From Bin80 sp965215475 (lineage in GTDB: Bacteria > Bacteroidota > Rhodothermia > Rhodothermales > Bin80): DNA of 64,000 bases. Below, piece after piece: positions 45,565 to 55,338 of this stretch (the stretch's first letter is position 1; every line of letters starts with the position of its first letter). A program made the position numbers and the translations under genes. Under the pieces are notes generated by a model. That model ran no database searches. It saw only the letters and a list, made by a program, of their open reading frames with translations, and was not told the origin of the DNA. Where the stretch lies: NCBI GenBank assembly GCA_965215475.1, contig OZ244061.1, positions 2,046,001 to 2,110,000 of the forward strand. The letters run 5' to 3'.

Positions 45565-46911
45565 CTATTTGCCAATGCAAAACCTGGAAAAGATGGTCCC
45601 CAACACCGTTTCGTTGGTGATCACACCCGTAATCATTCCCAATTCACTCGCAGCCGTCCGTAAATCCATTGAAAATATATCCGGGGTCACATTTTTACTC
45701 AAAGCCTCTCTCGCATCCAATAGTGCTTGATATGCACTCTTTAGGTGGGTTTTATGTCTCGCATTGATCACCGTTCTGCAGGCATCTGCATTCCCGTACC
45801 GATTTGATGCCTGCTCCAACAATGCACGAATCAAAGGCTCCATTGCCTTCGGCCCGTCAATGGCCGCCAACTGTACCCCCCTTTTTTTCCTCTTCGGAAC
45901 AAGATCTGCCTTGTTTCCAACCAAGATTACCGGCACATTGTCAAAACGATCCAATACCGTTTGATCTTCTTTCGATAACCCGCATGCAAGATCATAGACA
46001 TAGATCACGATGTCGGCCTTGTTGATCATTCGATACGCACGCTGAACCCCTTGCTGCTCAATGGAATCTGTGCTTTTTCGTAGTCCGGCTGTATCCATAA
46101 AGCGAAATCGTAGCCCCCCAAGCTCAGCATCTACCTCCAGAATGTCTCTGGTGGTCCCTGGCTCTTCGCTTACAATTGCTCGATCCCTTCCTGAAAGACT
46201 GTTCAAAAGCGTTGATTTTCCTGCGTTTGGGCGACCCGTAATTACGACCCGAACGCCTTCTCTCACAACCGTTCCAAGCTTTGTCGACTGAAGTAATTCC
46301 TGAACCTGCTCCAACGCCTTTTCAATCAGATCGCGAAGTGTCTTCCGATCTGCAAATTCGACATCCTCGTCTGTGAAATCAATTTCCAGTTCCGCGAGTG
46401 CGCACAGTTCTAGAATTGCGGTACGTAGTCTTTCAAGTCCTTCTGAATAGTGTCCTTCATAGGCGGCCAGAGAAACTCTGTGTGCCTGCTCACTTGAAGC
46501 ATGAATCAAGTCCGCAACCGCTTCTGCTTGGGCAAGATCTATCTTTCCTGCTAAGAATGCCCGTTGTGTGAACTCTCCTGGCCGTGCCAGTCGAGCTCCT
46601 TGTTCAAGCAAGCTTTGTAGTACCAATGCCGCCACATAATCTCCTCCATGGCAAGTGATCTCTACTATATCCTCTCCCGTAGCCGTACGGGGCTTTCGAA
46701 ATACCGTTGCCACAACCTGATCCACTCTGGCCCCCTCAGGGTTCTTCCAGATCCCGACATGTGCGGAGTGAGTTGCAGCTTTCTCGAGGTTTGGCCCCTC
46801 AAAGCACATGGAAGCAAGTGGACACGCCTTGGGTCCAGACACACGTACTATGGACAGTGCCGCAAGACCGGGTGCGGTCGCGATCGCCGCAATCGTATCT
46901 TGGGCGAGCAT
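45565..46911 (-). CDS. mnmE: tRNA modification GTPase MnmE (TrmE)
   Basis: 448 residues. The N-terminal folate-binding domain has DTIAAIATAPGLAALSIVRVSGP and the PGEFTQRAFLAGKIDLAQAEAVADLI region. The inserted G domain has GRPNAGKSTLLNSL (G1), DTAGLR (G3) and NKADLV (G4), and the protein ends with the family C-terminus FCIGK, with the catalytic-site Cys. It acts with MnmG in U34 modification. It lies 6 nt downstream of yidC on the same strand. Confidence 0.97.
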   Translation of the reverse strand: MLAQDTIAAIATAPGLAALSIVRVSGPKACPLASMCFEGPNLEKAATHSAHVGIWKNPEGARVDQVVATVFRKPRTATGEDIVEITCHGGDYVAALVLQSLLEQGARLARPGEFTQRAFLAGKIDLAQAEAVADLIHASSEQAHRVSLAAYEGHYSEGLERLRTAILELCALAELEIDFTDEDVEFADRKTLRDLIEKALEQVQELLQSTKLGTVVREGVRVVITGRPNAGKSTLLNSLSGRDRAIVSEEPGTTRDILEVDAELGGLRFRFMDTAGLRKSTDSIEQQGVQRAYRMINKADIVIYVYDLACGLSKEDQTVLDRFDNVPVILVGNKADLVPKRKKRGVQLAAIDGPKAMEPLIRALLEQASNRYGNADACRTVINARHKTHLKSAYQALLDAREALSKNVTPDIFSMDLRTAASELGMITGVITNETVLGTIFSRFCIGK

Positions 46912-46917
46912 TCTGAA

Positions 46918-48702
46918 TCACTTACGGGCTTTCCTGCCCGAGCCTTTGACCACCCCTTTTACCGGTTTCATTTTGCTTGATGTTTTGACCGGAGTGTTCT
47001 CTTCGGCTGATTTTTTCTTCATTGAAGTATTAATGAAGTACTGTTGCACGGCCGAAAAAACGTTGTAACAGAAGTAGTATAAGCTGAGCCCGGATGGCAA
47101 GCGATTGAAAATCACGAAAATCATTGCCGGCATCATATACATAAATATTTTTGCCTGCGGCCCGGATGCGGGAGTTGCCTGCATCCGCATCTGCACAATC
47201 ATGGACAATCCCATGAGAATCGTGAAGCCTGCAACAAAATCTCCGTAAAATGGAATCGCAAATGGTAAATCCAGAATTACATCTGGAGCGGAGAGATCCG
47301 GCGCCCAAAGAAAGCCCTGCTGCCTGATTTCGATAGATTGCTGCAAAAACTGCCATAGCGCAATAATAATCGGGTACTGCAACAACATCGGCAAACAGGC
47401 TCCCAGAGGATTCGTACCGGACTCACGATACATCTTGATGGTCGCCTCTTGTTGCTTTTGTGGATTATCCGGATATTTTTCCTTGATCGCCTGCATTTTT
47501 GGTTGCAGCTCTCGCATTTTCGCCATACTCTTGTAAGAGCTGAGCGTCAAGGGAAGCAGGACCACCTTAATCAAGAGGCAAAAAATGATTATCACCAGTC
47601 CATAGCTCTCTATGATGCTACTTAGGAATCCGAATACTGGAATAAATACGGCGATTGCAAGTGGTCTTGTCATCCACTCAAAGGCATCCCAGCCGTAGTC
47701 GACCATCCCGTAGACCCCGTCATAGCGACTGATTTTTCGGTATTCGAGAGGCCCCAAATAAATTCGGTAGGTGTCTGGAGCTTCACCCGGTGCGCCCACG
47801 AACAGGCTGGCTCGAAAGTCTACGGTTACTTCTGGGTTATCCACCTCTCCGAAACGCTCCCCGACCAGCTCGGCCTCTCTTACCGGATCATCGGCCAGAA
47901 CGACCGCCCCGAAATATTTGTTCTTTACTCCGATCCAGGACACATTTCCCCGTAGTGTCCGATCCATGAACTCGTCTCTCTGCAGATTAATCCCTTCCAC
48001 ATCATTCCCGCTTCGGGCATATGCACCTACTTTGTTGACCTCTTCTTTTCGATAATCTACATCTTCACTGAACGGAATGGCACCATTCCACACCAATTCA
48101 TATCCTTCCGCCGTCTGGAATCCAGGTGCATTGAAATGGGCGACTTCCAAACCTACCTCATAATCCCCGGGAGTGAACGTGTAGGTCAATTGTAACTGTC
48201 CACTCCCAATAGCAGCTTCAAACACCACGGTCGCTGGACTCTGTGTAGCATCAATCACATCCGTCGAATCACGCTGAGTAAACAGGATCCTTCGTGTGTC
48301 AATATTGCGAGCACCTGGTGACTGAAACCCAATACTGATCGCCCCTGAGCCTGCGCTATCGATCAATTGAATCCGATGAACCTGATCATACTTAAAATAC
48401 TCTTTGAGTTCAAAGCTCGTCAGGGTTGCTCCCAAATCCGAGAGTTGAGCGGTATATAGATCTGTTTCTACGGTTATTTCTCGTGCTTCTGCCTGCGTAA
48501 GGATTACCGTAGCTGGAACGATTGCCGAATCCGGCGTAATCTGTTCCACTTGAGTTTCATTCAAAGACTGAGGCACTTCCTCCCTTGGCTCATCGGTTAC
48601 CTGCTCTACGGGGTCTGGAGGAGGTGGCGAAGGCATCATCATCATCCATACGATCATGATCCCCGTGATCAGCACGACGGCAATTATCGTATTTCGGTCC
48701 AC
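46918..48702 (-). CDS. yidC: Membrane protein insertase YidC
   Basis: 594 residues. An N-terminal helix (NTIIAVVLITGIMIVWMMM) is followed by a Pro- and Glu-rich linker and a large beta-rich periplasmic domain (about 60-350). The conserved insertase core of five helices starts FGFLSSIIESYGLVIIIFCLLIK, with SYKSMAKMRELQPKMQAIKEKY in the cytosolic hairpin and GACLPMLLQYPIIIALWQFLQ. The tail is basic. This is the Gram-negative type with a periplasmic domain. It inserts membrane proteins alone or with SecYEG. It lies 2 nt after rnpA and just before mnmE. Confidence 0.96.
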   Translation of the reverse strand: MDRNTIIAVVLITGIMIVWMMMMPSPPPPDPVEQVTDEPREEVPQSLNETQVEQITPDSAIVPATVILTQAEAREITVETDLYTAQLSDLGATLTSFELKEYFKYDQVHRIQLIDSAGSGAISIGFQSPGARNIDTRRILFTQRDSTDVIDATQSPATVVFEAAIGSGQLQLTYTFTPGDYEVGLEVAHFNAPGFQTAEGYELVWNGAIPFSEDVDYRKEEVNKVGAYARSGNDVEGINLQRDEFMDRTLRGNVSWIGVKNKYFGAVVLADDPVREAELVGERFGEVDNPEVTVDFRASLFVGAPGEAPDTYRIYLGPLEYRKISRYDGVYGMVDYGWDAFEWMTRPLAIAVFIPVFGFLSSIIESYGLVIIIFCLLIKVVLLPLTLSSYKSMAKMRELQPKMQAIKEKYPDNPQKQQEATIKMYRESGTNPLGACLPMLLQYPIIIALWQFLQQSIEIRQQGFLWAPDLSAPDVILDLPFAIPFYGDFVAGFTILMGLSMIVQMRMQATPASGPQAKIFMYMMPAMIFVIFNRLPSGLSLYYFCYNVFSAVQQYFINTSMKKKSAEENTPVKTSSKMKPVKGVVKGSGRKARK

Positions 48703-48704
48703 GT

Positions 48705-49115
48705 TTAGCCTCCCTGGATTAATGATTCATGCAAAAGCTGCATCGCCTGTTTGAGATCCTGCGAAAGTCGCTGGTTGCGACTGGAACTACGTCTGAGGAT
48801 CATCATCGTGAGTGCTTGGGCTGAGGGGATGGTCTGAATTGTGATGAGATGCTGATTCGTGCGCCAAATTTCCCGCATCTGGCGGCGAATCCGATTACGC
48901 TGTACCGCATTTGTGCACCGTCCAACCGCGAAACCAATCTGTATCGGGGATTCGGTACCTGTCATGCTACGAGGAACAAAACGATACAGAATCCGGATAC
49001 TCCCCACTGCCAAGGACTTCGTGCCGGAGGTGGATGGCTCAAAAAGTGGCGCAATCAACCGCCGACGCTTCAGTCGCATCGAACGCGGAAACCCCTGCTC
49101 AGCAACCTTGATCAT
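48705..49115 (-). CDS. rnpA: Ribonuclease P protein component
   Basis: 136 residues from ATG 49115. The signature GFAVGRCTNAVQRNRIRRQMREIWR (split: GFAVGRCTNAVQ then RNRIRRQMRE) is the conserved RNA-binding motif; the rest is basic. It helps the RNA subunit process tRNA 5' ends. Met13 could be an alternative start, giving MRLKRRRLIAPLFE. It begins 3 bp after the rpmH stop and ends 2 bp before yidC, in the classical origin-region operon. Confidence 0.93.
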   Translation of the reverse strand: MIKVAEQGFPRSMRLKRRRLIAPLFEPSTSGTKSLAVGSIRILYRFVPRSMTGTESPIQIGFAVGRCTNAVQRNRIRRQMREIWRTNQHLITIQTIPSAQALTMMILRRSSSRNQRLSQDLKQAMQLLHESLIQGG

Positions 49116-49118
49116 TCA

Positions 49119-49274
49119 CTATTTCCCAACGTATCGATCGCTTACCGAAAGACTCTTGCGCCCTTTCCGGCGACGACGTGCCAATACTTTGCGGCCGTCT
49201 TTATCTGCCATTCTCGATCGAAACCCGTGCTTATTGCGGCGTTTTCGACGACTTGGTTGGTATGTGCGTTTCAT
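49119..49274 (-). CDS. rpmH: 50S ribosomal protein L34
   Basis: A 51-residue basic protein: MKRTYQPSRRKRRNKHGF at the N-terminus, RMADKDGRKVLARRRRKGRK in the middle, and a slightly longer C-terminal end (SLSVSDRYVGK) than the usual 44-46 residues. ATG is at 49272-49274 and the stop at 49119-49121. It is first in the rpmH-rnpA-yidC series; the promoter should lie in the 126-bp gap to the divergent tRNA genes. Confidence 0.97.
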   Translation of the reverse strand: MKRTYQPSRRKRRNKHGFRSRMADKDGRKVLARRRRKGRKSLSVSDRYVGK

Positions 49275-49400
49275 GGAACCCTATTTGTTCAAATCAGATG
49301 AATGAGGCTGCAGAATCTTGTCATTTTGTACGTTTAATCTTCCTGTTTCACAGCCTCATATTTGTCTTTAACGCACCTTGTCAGTATTTTGCTTCTTTTT

Positions 49401-49473
49401 GCGGGAATAGCTCAATTGGTAGAGCGTCAGCTTCCCAAGCTGAAGGTCGCGGGTTCGATTCCCGTTTCCCGCT
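49401..49473 (+). tRNA. tRNA-Gly (anticodon CCC)
   Basis: A complete cloverleaf. The acceptor arm GCGGGAA pairs with TTCCCGC, the D arm is GCTC...GAGC, the anticodon stem TCAGC/GCTGA holds loop TTCCCAA, and the T arm is GCGGGTTCGATTCCCGT. The discriminator base is T. CCA is not encoded. Only 4 nt separate it from the next tRNA. Confidence 0.97.
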
Positions 49474-49477
49474 CTCC

Positions 49478-49552
49478 GGGCGGTTAGCTCAGTTGGTTTA
49501 GAGCGCCTGCCTTACAAGCAGGAGGTCGGGGGTTCGAATCCCTCACCGCCCA
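49478..49552 (+). tRNA. tRNA-Val (anticodon UAC)
   Basis: A complete cloverleaf. Acceptor GGGCGGT pairs with ACCGCCC, anticodon stem CCTGC/GCAGG has loop CTTACAA, and the T loop is TTCGAAT. Discriminator A at 49552. CCA is not encoded. Probably co-transcribed with the tRNA-Gly upstream. Confidence 0.97.
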
Positions 49553-49624
49553 CATTTGTTGATTTTATGCTTGCGTTTGGCCGTGCTTGCCAAGTCGTAC
49601 GTCCTTAAAACATATCCTTGAAAA

Positions 49625-50068
49625 ATGAAAATCCTCTTTATCGTATCCACCGCTCTCTTCTTTTTGGCTCCTTCGGTAACCCTCGCACAAACGCCTGAGG
49701 AGGTTCGATTTGAGCCGGAAAGCATTGAACAGGTTGCAGAGATCCGCTTGATGGACCACCAGAGTGTGGTTGTTGAACTCCTGGAGGGGGAGGATCTTAT
49801 TCGCAAGTTTTCTCTGGCTGGCCCTGACGTCCAGATTGCAAGCGGAGCGGGATTTGTTTTCGCGGTCAACGATCTCAATTCATCGACCGTTCGTGGGCTG
49901 GTTGGAGATGAGACTGTCTCTTTTACTGGAGATTTGCAACTGATCACCGTATTCCTTAACCCTGAGGAATCTCCAACCATTCATACCCGTGTCACTGCAC
50001 CCAACGCGCTCGTCAAAATCCGAACCGAAACGGCCTTGAATACGCAAAAACAATCAAGTAAAGATTAG
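49625..50068 (+). CDS. Small secreted protein of unknown function
   Basis: 147 residues with a good signal peptide (KILFIVSTALFFLAPSVTLA, cleavage before QTPEEV at about 22). The mature part is acidic and beta-rich (VVVELLEGEDLIRKF, GAGFVFAVNDL, QLITVFL), possibly one small beta-sandwich domain, with no Cys. I recognise no family. It follows the tRNA pair on the same strand and converges with the restriction island. Confidence 0.7.
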   Translation: MKILFIVSTALFFLAPSVTLAQTPEEVRFEPESIEQVAEIRLMDHQSVVVELLEGEDLIRKFSLAGPDVQIASGAGFVFAVNDLNSSTVRGLVGDETVSFTGDLQLITVFLNPEESPTIHTRVTAPNALVKIRTETALNTQKQSSKD

Positions 50069-50206
50069 AGAGCCAGTCTCTCCAAAATCCCAACCTTGAA
50101 AGGCTTGTTCTCATCAGGATTCCCGAGACAAGAATCATGTTTGCCTTCGGACCTATCCCTAACGGGAATGCGGAGTACGAGCGCAAAATGTGTAAAGTCA
50201 GAAAAG

Positions 50207-52183
50207 CTAGTCAAAAGTATGTTGCGCTATCGCATCCAATAACTGAGCAATTCGTCCCTTCTGTTTGGATTTTTCGAGGTAGTTTTGATAACTGATCTCT
50301 GCATCTCTGATTAACTGACGATAGGTAACTACTCGAATATTTTTAGGCGCAAGTGTCTGCTCAGACTCTCTTTTGTTTTCCAGTGTATCCCAGTCTTTTA
50401 AATCTTTTCCCACCAAGCAAACAATCTCAACAGGAGCATTATCGCCGGCATTTCTTGCTATGTTTTTGACGGCGTTCCTGTATTTATTCACTTGATTGAG
50501 CAGTGCGATTGTGTCCGTTCTTACATTGGCCCTCTTTAACTCAATGATTATATGCTTACCTGAGGATTTTTTGTAGTAAATGTCCATCCGGCCTCCGACC
50601 GCATTTGGGGATCCGTCAGCTTTTGCAAGTTCACTAAAAGCGTCCTTTACCGCTCTTTCCATACTGGGAGTTTCAGTTGCTCTATCCCAGGACGGATCAA
50701 GCAACCACAAGTGTGAAGCGATGTGATCCCTGACGACTTTTTCATAATCATTACCCTCAACTTGTTGTATCAACGTTTGAATTACGTCTAAGCGTCCGCG
50801 TATAATTTGGTAGTACCAAGACGCTTCTATGTCGTCCAATGCTGAAAAGAGGGAGACAGTAGCTTCAAGCTGGTGGATATCAAAGCCATCTAATTCGCTT
50901 AGTTTTTCCTTGTAGTGAAGATGTTCAAAAGCCAGAACACCATAATGGTAGAGCGTCTTCCTATGCTCGTCGTCAATCACAATGGCATTGATTTTCCCAA
51001 AAAGCTTCTTAGCAGACTTGCGAGCATCTCCTCGCAATTCTTGAAACCATTCTTTAATTGCTGGAATTTCCTGGGCTTTCGTAGTTCCTTCTTCATTCTT
51101 ATATCTGGCACGTTCTGCTTCCAAAAATCTCAGCTCTTTTACTACAAATTCACGTAGGGCGATAAAGCGTTCCTCATCTCTTAGAAAATCCTGCCTGCTG
51201 GAAGTGGCAATATCCTCCTTGTCGATCAAATCTAAGAAATCCGCCTCCAATTCACCAATCACGAATTTGGTGTAGAGCCCCCCTAATCTAAAGGTCTCAA
51301 GAATATCCTCAGAAGCGATTTTCCCACGCGTCAAAATAGCAAGCTTGTTGAGATTATCGTCGCCTTCTTGTAATAAACTTGATTTTCTGACTAGCCCAAT
51401 CCACCCCCTTACAGAATATCCTTTTTCTCCCTGCAAAGTATGACCTCGCTCGATCAGACGATTATTCTCTCTCAGATGCTCAAAATGTGATCGTTCATAT
51501 TCGTCATAAATCATGGCGTATTCAAGCTTGTCAAAATAATCTCTCTCAGTGATGTTTACTTCTTTGTCGCCTAAATACACTTGAAATTTCTCTGACCATA
51601 CATTAAATCTCCGAGCAATACGCTTCCGTAAGTTTCTGGATATTGTTGATTGAATGCGCTTTTTGAGTTTTGATAGAACTATGATCGTTCCTGTCTGGGA
51701 ATCTATTTGATACTCGTCAGGAATCTCAAGTATAGGCTTCGGGTGATGTGGTTTGTTCTTTTCGATATCCTGTTTGATATCTTTGAGAACAAGTTCCAGT
51801 CCTATCGTTTGCAAGTTTTTCTTAGTGTAAACTTGGACATGCTCAGAGATGGAGAAAACGGAGAGCTTACCGATTCCTTTTCTCCCCATAACTTTACGCC
51901 TGTTGATGGGAGTGTAATCGTCCTCCTGATTTTTTCTTCGCTGATAGCCTACAGTCAAAAACTTTTTGTTGAGGTCTTCATCGTCCATCCCACAACCATC
52001 ATCGCTTACAACTATACGAGTATTTCCGCCATCTTTCAGAATAGTCAAATAGACCTTACCAGCATCCGCGTCCCATGCATTAGCGATGAGCTCCGACAAT
52101 ACTGCCGGAACATTGCTGTATAGATTGAGACCAAGGTGGTTCAGTGCATTTAGATCAATTTTTAGCTTATACCTTGGATTCAT
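50207..52183 (-). CDS. GHKL-ATPase/PD-(D/E)XK restriction enzyme, BbrUII/HgiDII-like
   Basis: About 658 residues from ATG 52183 (MNPRYKLKIDLNALNHLG). The N-terminal MORC-like GHKL ATPase has the N-box ELIANAWDADA (Glu31, Asn35), DDGCGM (61-66) and GRKGIGKLSVFS. A long helical middle follows. Near residues 535-560 GGRMDIYYKK and HIIIELKRANV give the PD-(D/E)XK nuclease core (D...ExK). Enzymes with this fusion act as restriction endonucleases paired with C5-cytosine methylases. The methylase gene overlaps its start by 17 bp on the same strand, which indicates coupled expression. The target sequence cannot be predicted. Confidence 0.85.
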   Translation of the reverse strand: MNPRYKLKIDLNALNHLGLNLYSNVPAVLSELIANAWDADAGKVYLTILKDGGNTRIVVSDDGCGMDDEDLNKKFLTVGYQRRKNQEDDYTPINRRKVMGRKGIGKLSVFSISEHVQVYTKKNLQTIGLELVLKDIKQDIEKNKPHHPKPILEIPDEYQIDSQTGTIIVLSKLKKRIQSTISRNLRKRIARRFNVWSEKFQVYLGDKEVNITERDYFDKLEYAMIYDEYERSHFEHLRENNRLIERGHTLQGEKGYSVRGWIGLVRKSSLLQEGDDNLNKLAILTRGKIASEDILETFRLGGLYTKFVIGELEADFLDLIDKEDIATSSRQDFLRDEERFIALREFVVKELRFLEAERARYKNEEGTTKAQEIPAIKEWFQELRGDARKSAKKLFGKINAIVIDDEHRKTLYHYGVLAFEHLHYKEKLSELDGFDIHQLEATVSLFSALDDIEASWYYQIIRGRLDVIQTLIQQVEGNDYEKVVRDHIASHLWLLDPSWDRATETPSMERAVKDAFSELAKADGSPNAVGGRMDIYYKKSSGKHIIIELKRANVRTDTIALLNQVNKYRNAVKNIARNAGDNAPVEIVCLVGKDLKDWDTLENKRESEQTLAPKNIRVVTYRQLIRDAEISYQNYLEKSKQKGRIAQLLDAIAQHTFD

Positions 52184-53219
52184 ATCTCTCCACATGTTTA
52201 AAAATAGATGTGCCAATAGCCTTTCCTAACAACGGAGGGACGGCATTACCGATATGGCGACCCACAATGGAAATGGGGAGTCGCTTATCAGGATGAGATA
52301 ATTTATAGCACTCTGGAAACGTTTGTAAAAGTGCTCCCTCCCTCACGCTCAAGGCTCGATCTTGTTCTGGGTGACCAAATCGACCCGTACCGTAGGAATA
52401 AAACTGGGTGGTGAGAGTCGGGGCGGGTTTATCCCAACTCATTCGCCCATACACACTGGAATATGTTTCACCACTGCTTTTTTTGTAGCAGTCCGGTAAC
52501 AATTCTTCCGGCCAATCCCGCCAAGTTCCCGCTGGCACTGAAGCCCTGATTCGCTTCAGGTTAAGGGGAGATAGATTCCAACAAACGTGTACAGGATCCG
52601 TCATAGAAGCCATACCACTGGAGATGCTTTCCAAGTGCCCTATGGATTCTCTTAAATTGATCGGCTCACGGAGAGTTTTTTGGGGCAGGAATATATCATC
52701 CAGCAACGAAGCAAGCAAGACCAAGCGATGACGTCTTTGAGGTACTCCGAAGTATTCACACTGGACGATCCCATCATTCAACTGGTAACCCAATTTTCTT
52801 AGACCCTCTTTGAAAGCCATATAGATCTTTCTTTTTCTGAGTGCCGGGACATTCTCCATTGAAACGATTTCTGGTTTTCCTTCAACAATTAATCTTAAAA
52901 ATTCATGAATCAAATTCCATCTGGCGTCTCTTGTCCGATTTTTTCTATTCTTGGTCGTGTGCTTTGAAAACGGCTGGCAGGGTGCACATCCTACGAGAAT
53001 TCGGTATTTCGCACCCTCAAAAAGAGTAGAAATATCCGAATATCTGATATCTTTGACGTCGGCATGAATAAATTTCGCCTTGCAATTCTCTTCATACGCA
53101 TAACGACAAGTTGTATCGCTGTCCAGCCCACCTACAATAGGGATTCCGGCCATCTGTAAGCCGTAAGATAAGCCCCCTATTCCACAGAACATATCAAAGG
53201 CTTTCACTACGGAATTCAT
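52167..53219 (-). CDS. DNA (cytosine-5) methyltransferase
   Basis: A 350-residue C5 methylase with the ordered motifs: I FDMFCGIGGLSYG (8-20), IV GCAPCQPFSKH (nucleophile Cys81), VI MENVPAL (122-), VIII QRRHRLVLLA (161-) and X GNAVPPLLGKAI near the end. The variable region with the target-recognition domain is at about 215-280, and PAPTLTTQFYSYGTGR follows it. It overlaps the GHKL/PD-(D/E)XK gene by 17 bp, so it is most simply that enzyme's protective methylase. Sequence in this region looks more AT-rich than the core genes on either side. Confidence 0.93.
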   Translation of the reverse strand: MNSVVKAFDMFCGIGGLSYGLQMAGIPIVGGLDSDTTCRYAYEENCKAKFIHADVKDIRYSDISTLFEGAKYRILVGCAPCQPFSKHTTKNRKNRTRDARWNLIHEFLRLIVEGKPEIVSMENVPALRKRKIYMAFKEGLRKLGYQLNDGIVQCEYFGVPQRRHRLVLLASLLDDIFLPQKTLREPINLRESIGHLESISSGMASMTDPVHVCWNLSPLNLKRIRASVPAGTWRDWPEELLPDCYKKSSGETYSSVYGRMSWDKPAPTLTTQFYSYGTGRFGHPEQDRALSVREGALLQTFPECYKLSHPDKRLPISIVGRHIGNAVPPLLGKAIGTSIFKHVERYESKV

Positions 53220-53936
53220 GGTTTTCTATAGTCACTCTTAACCTTCTCAGTCTAGAATCAAAAACATGGCTTGAAAAGGCATATTCTTGACATCATACAC
53301 CTTAAAATCTTACCCCCAACGTTATCTCCACCAACTCCCATAAATAAATTTCCACTACGAAAAAAATGAGAATCATCCATCAGAACCCCTCTCAGGTCGC
53401 CTAATAGCATGTTTTGAACAACAGAAATGTTACATGGACGGTAAGGAACATATTCCGCCCGCGATTATCTATCCAACCGCAAGGGACCATTCGGATGGCC
53501 CAAGCGTAGCCCTGCTAAAATAATAACTGCACGAAGCGAACAAGCACAGATTTGGTTTCTAAACATATACTAGCTTGAGTATCAACCTGATCCACGCAAA
53601 AGCTACAGAAAAATACAATAACTGGTATAAACCGTGTCATGAGAAAATTCTCTGATTTTACAGTAACAACGCCTGATTCCTTGCAACAAAAACTATACAG
53701 TGGTGTCACGACAAGTCAGGCTTATATACGATTACGATCTGATCAACCACGCCATTACTATCTATGGATCGGACGGTGACAAGAAAAGAGCTTTCTCTTT
53801 GAGTTGAAGCTGGAGCATCAACAAACAAAAAACCGTCCGGGTTAAATAGACTGGATTGATAGCATCATGCTGTGGAAATGATGTCGCTCCAGTCCGATTG
53901 GAAGCATTGTAGATAACACTAACGTCCATCCTCCAT
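53220..53936. other. Intergenic in the restriction island
   Basis: About 720 bp between the divergent methylase and PLD-nuclease genes, with no convincing gene. The short frames are without motif. Promoters for both directions, and any controller element, would be here. Confidence 0.45.
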
Positions 53937-54878
53937 ATGATTAGAACTGATTTGTTTGAGCAAGTACTGGTAGATCCCGCTAGAGAGAATTCTGGGGGAC
54001 ATCTGCTGATTGTAAGCGGGTATGCAACAGCCAATATGGCACATCATCACATGTCGGTTTTGAGGGAGTATGAGGTCAATATTCAAATATCGTTGATTGT
54101 AGGGATGACTCATGCGATACTCAGTCCTCAACACACTGCCTTTAAGGATCTTGTTATAACAAATCCCTACGGTATCGATTTCAGCTGTCAGTACGCTTGT
54201 ACTGGAAACCATGTTCATGCAAAGACCTATCTATACCTCGATAAACATGGGAACCGTAAACATGCTTTTTGCGGATCTGCTAATTATACAAAAAATGGAT
54301 TTGGTACACGGCAAATAGAAATACTATCTCCTGCTGATCCTAAATCTGTTGAGGATTTTTACCGTCACATTCAGAAAATAAGCCTTTCTTGTTTTGAGCA
54401 TGAAATCGAGGATCTATCACCTTCCATACTCCACGAAAACAGACTGATTCATAGACCATTAAAGGCTTCATTACCATTGGTTATTTCTCGGACTGGTGAA
54501 ACCCATAGGGCAGGAGGACTAAACTGGGGGCAACGAGAAAACAGAGAAAAAAATCAGGCCTACATTCCCATTCCAAGTGCAGTTCGTGATAGCGATTTTT
54601 TTCCCCCAAGGGGGGAACGTTTTACAGCACTGACCGACGACGGAAAAACCTTCATTTTTGCCCGTGCACAGCAGGGCGCAAAAGCATTACATACACCTCT
54701 CAACAACAGCGAAATTGGAATATATTTCCGGCAACGAATTGGTGTGCCTCTTGGTGAACGCGTTGAGAGTCAACACCTAATTGATTATGGGCGCACAGAT
54801 GTAGAATTTGTCAAACTTGATGATGAGACGTATCGGATGGATTTTAGTCCTCGCCCCAATTCTCTTATTGAACTTTGA
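53937..54878 (+). CDS. PLD-type restriction endonuclease, NgoFVII-like
   Basis: A 313-residue protein. HVHAKTYLYLDKHGNRKHAFCGSANYT (in parts: HxK at His94/Lys96, then GSANYT at 113-118) is the single HKD phospholipase D-type nuclease motif, which works as a dimer in enzymes such as BfiI and NgoFVII. It needs no metal ion in those relatives. The N-terminal half is the nuclease. The C-terminal half (from about 170, with NWGQRENREKNQAYIPIPSAVRDSDFFP) resembles the DNA-recognition part of this family. A C5-cytosine methylase gene follows 460 bp downstream on the same strand and is its probable partner. Confidence 0.85.
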   Translation: MIRTDLFEQVLVDPARENSGGHLLIVSGYATANMAHHHMSVLREYEVNIQISLIVGMTHAILSPQHTAFKDLVITNPYGIDFSCQYACTGNHVHAKTYLYLDKHGNRKHAFCGSANYTKNGFGTRQIEILSPADPKSVEDFYRHIQKISLSCFEHEIEDLSPSILHENRLIHRPLKASLPLVISRTGETHRAGGLNWGQRENREKNQAYIPIPSAVRDSDFFPPRGERFTALTDDGKTFIFARAQQGAKALHTPLNNSEIGIYFRQRIGVPLGERVESQHLIDYGRTDVEFVKLDDETYRMDFSPRPNSLIEL

Positions 54879-55338
54879 TTCGAGAAAACCCCAAAACCGG
54901 ATACTCCAACTAAGAATTGTCTGTACTTCATAGTCATTTCCCTAGGAGTTTTTAATTATTGGCATGGGCAAACAGATCAAGCTCCCTCGACGTTCATACA
55001 GTAGTTGCTTCTGAAGCATGTCACCGATGTCTGTTTTGACCCGAATGAAATGGTGAGAAAGCCACTGAAACAACCCCAAACTTGCGTAGAACGAACACGT
55101 TATCTTGATTCTTGCAGTATTTTTTGTAACTTTCTGTCAAGAAGTGCCCAAGACTCCCATCCTTTCCAAACTCATGCGAGTCTGCATCTCGCACTCTCCT
55201 TTCTATGACGGTACTTAGGCTACCCAAATATTCTCTTGCATGTGGATTGATCGACAAAAATCGGAATATAGTTCTCTTTGCTTATGTGCCTTTTAGGTGT
55301 TCGTAGCCAACGTTTATTTGATCCAACAAGTTTTTGTA
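54879..55338. other. Intergenic in the restriction island
   Basis: 460 bp between the PLD nuclease and second methylase. A 78-codon minus-strand frame (55021-55257) is open but has no motif I know, and could be a relic. Confidence 0.4.

Noticed and set aside
55021..55257. 78-codon minus-strand frame between the PLD nuclease and second methylase
   Set aside because: No recognisable domain or conserved motif; kept only as a possible relic.
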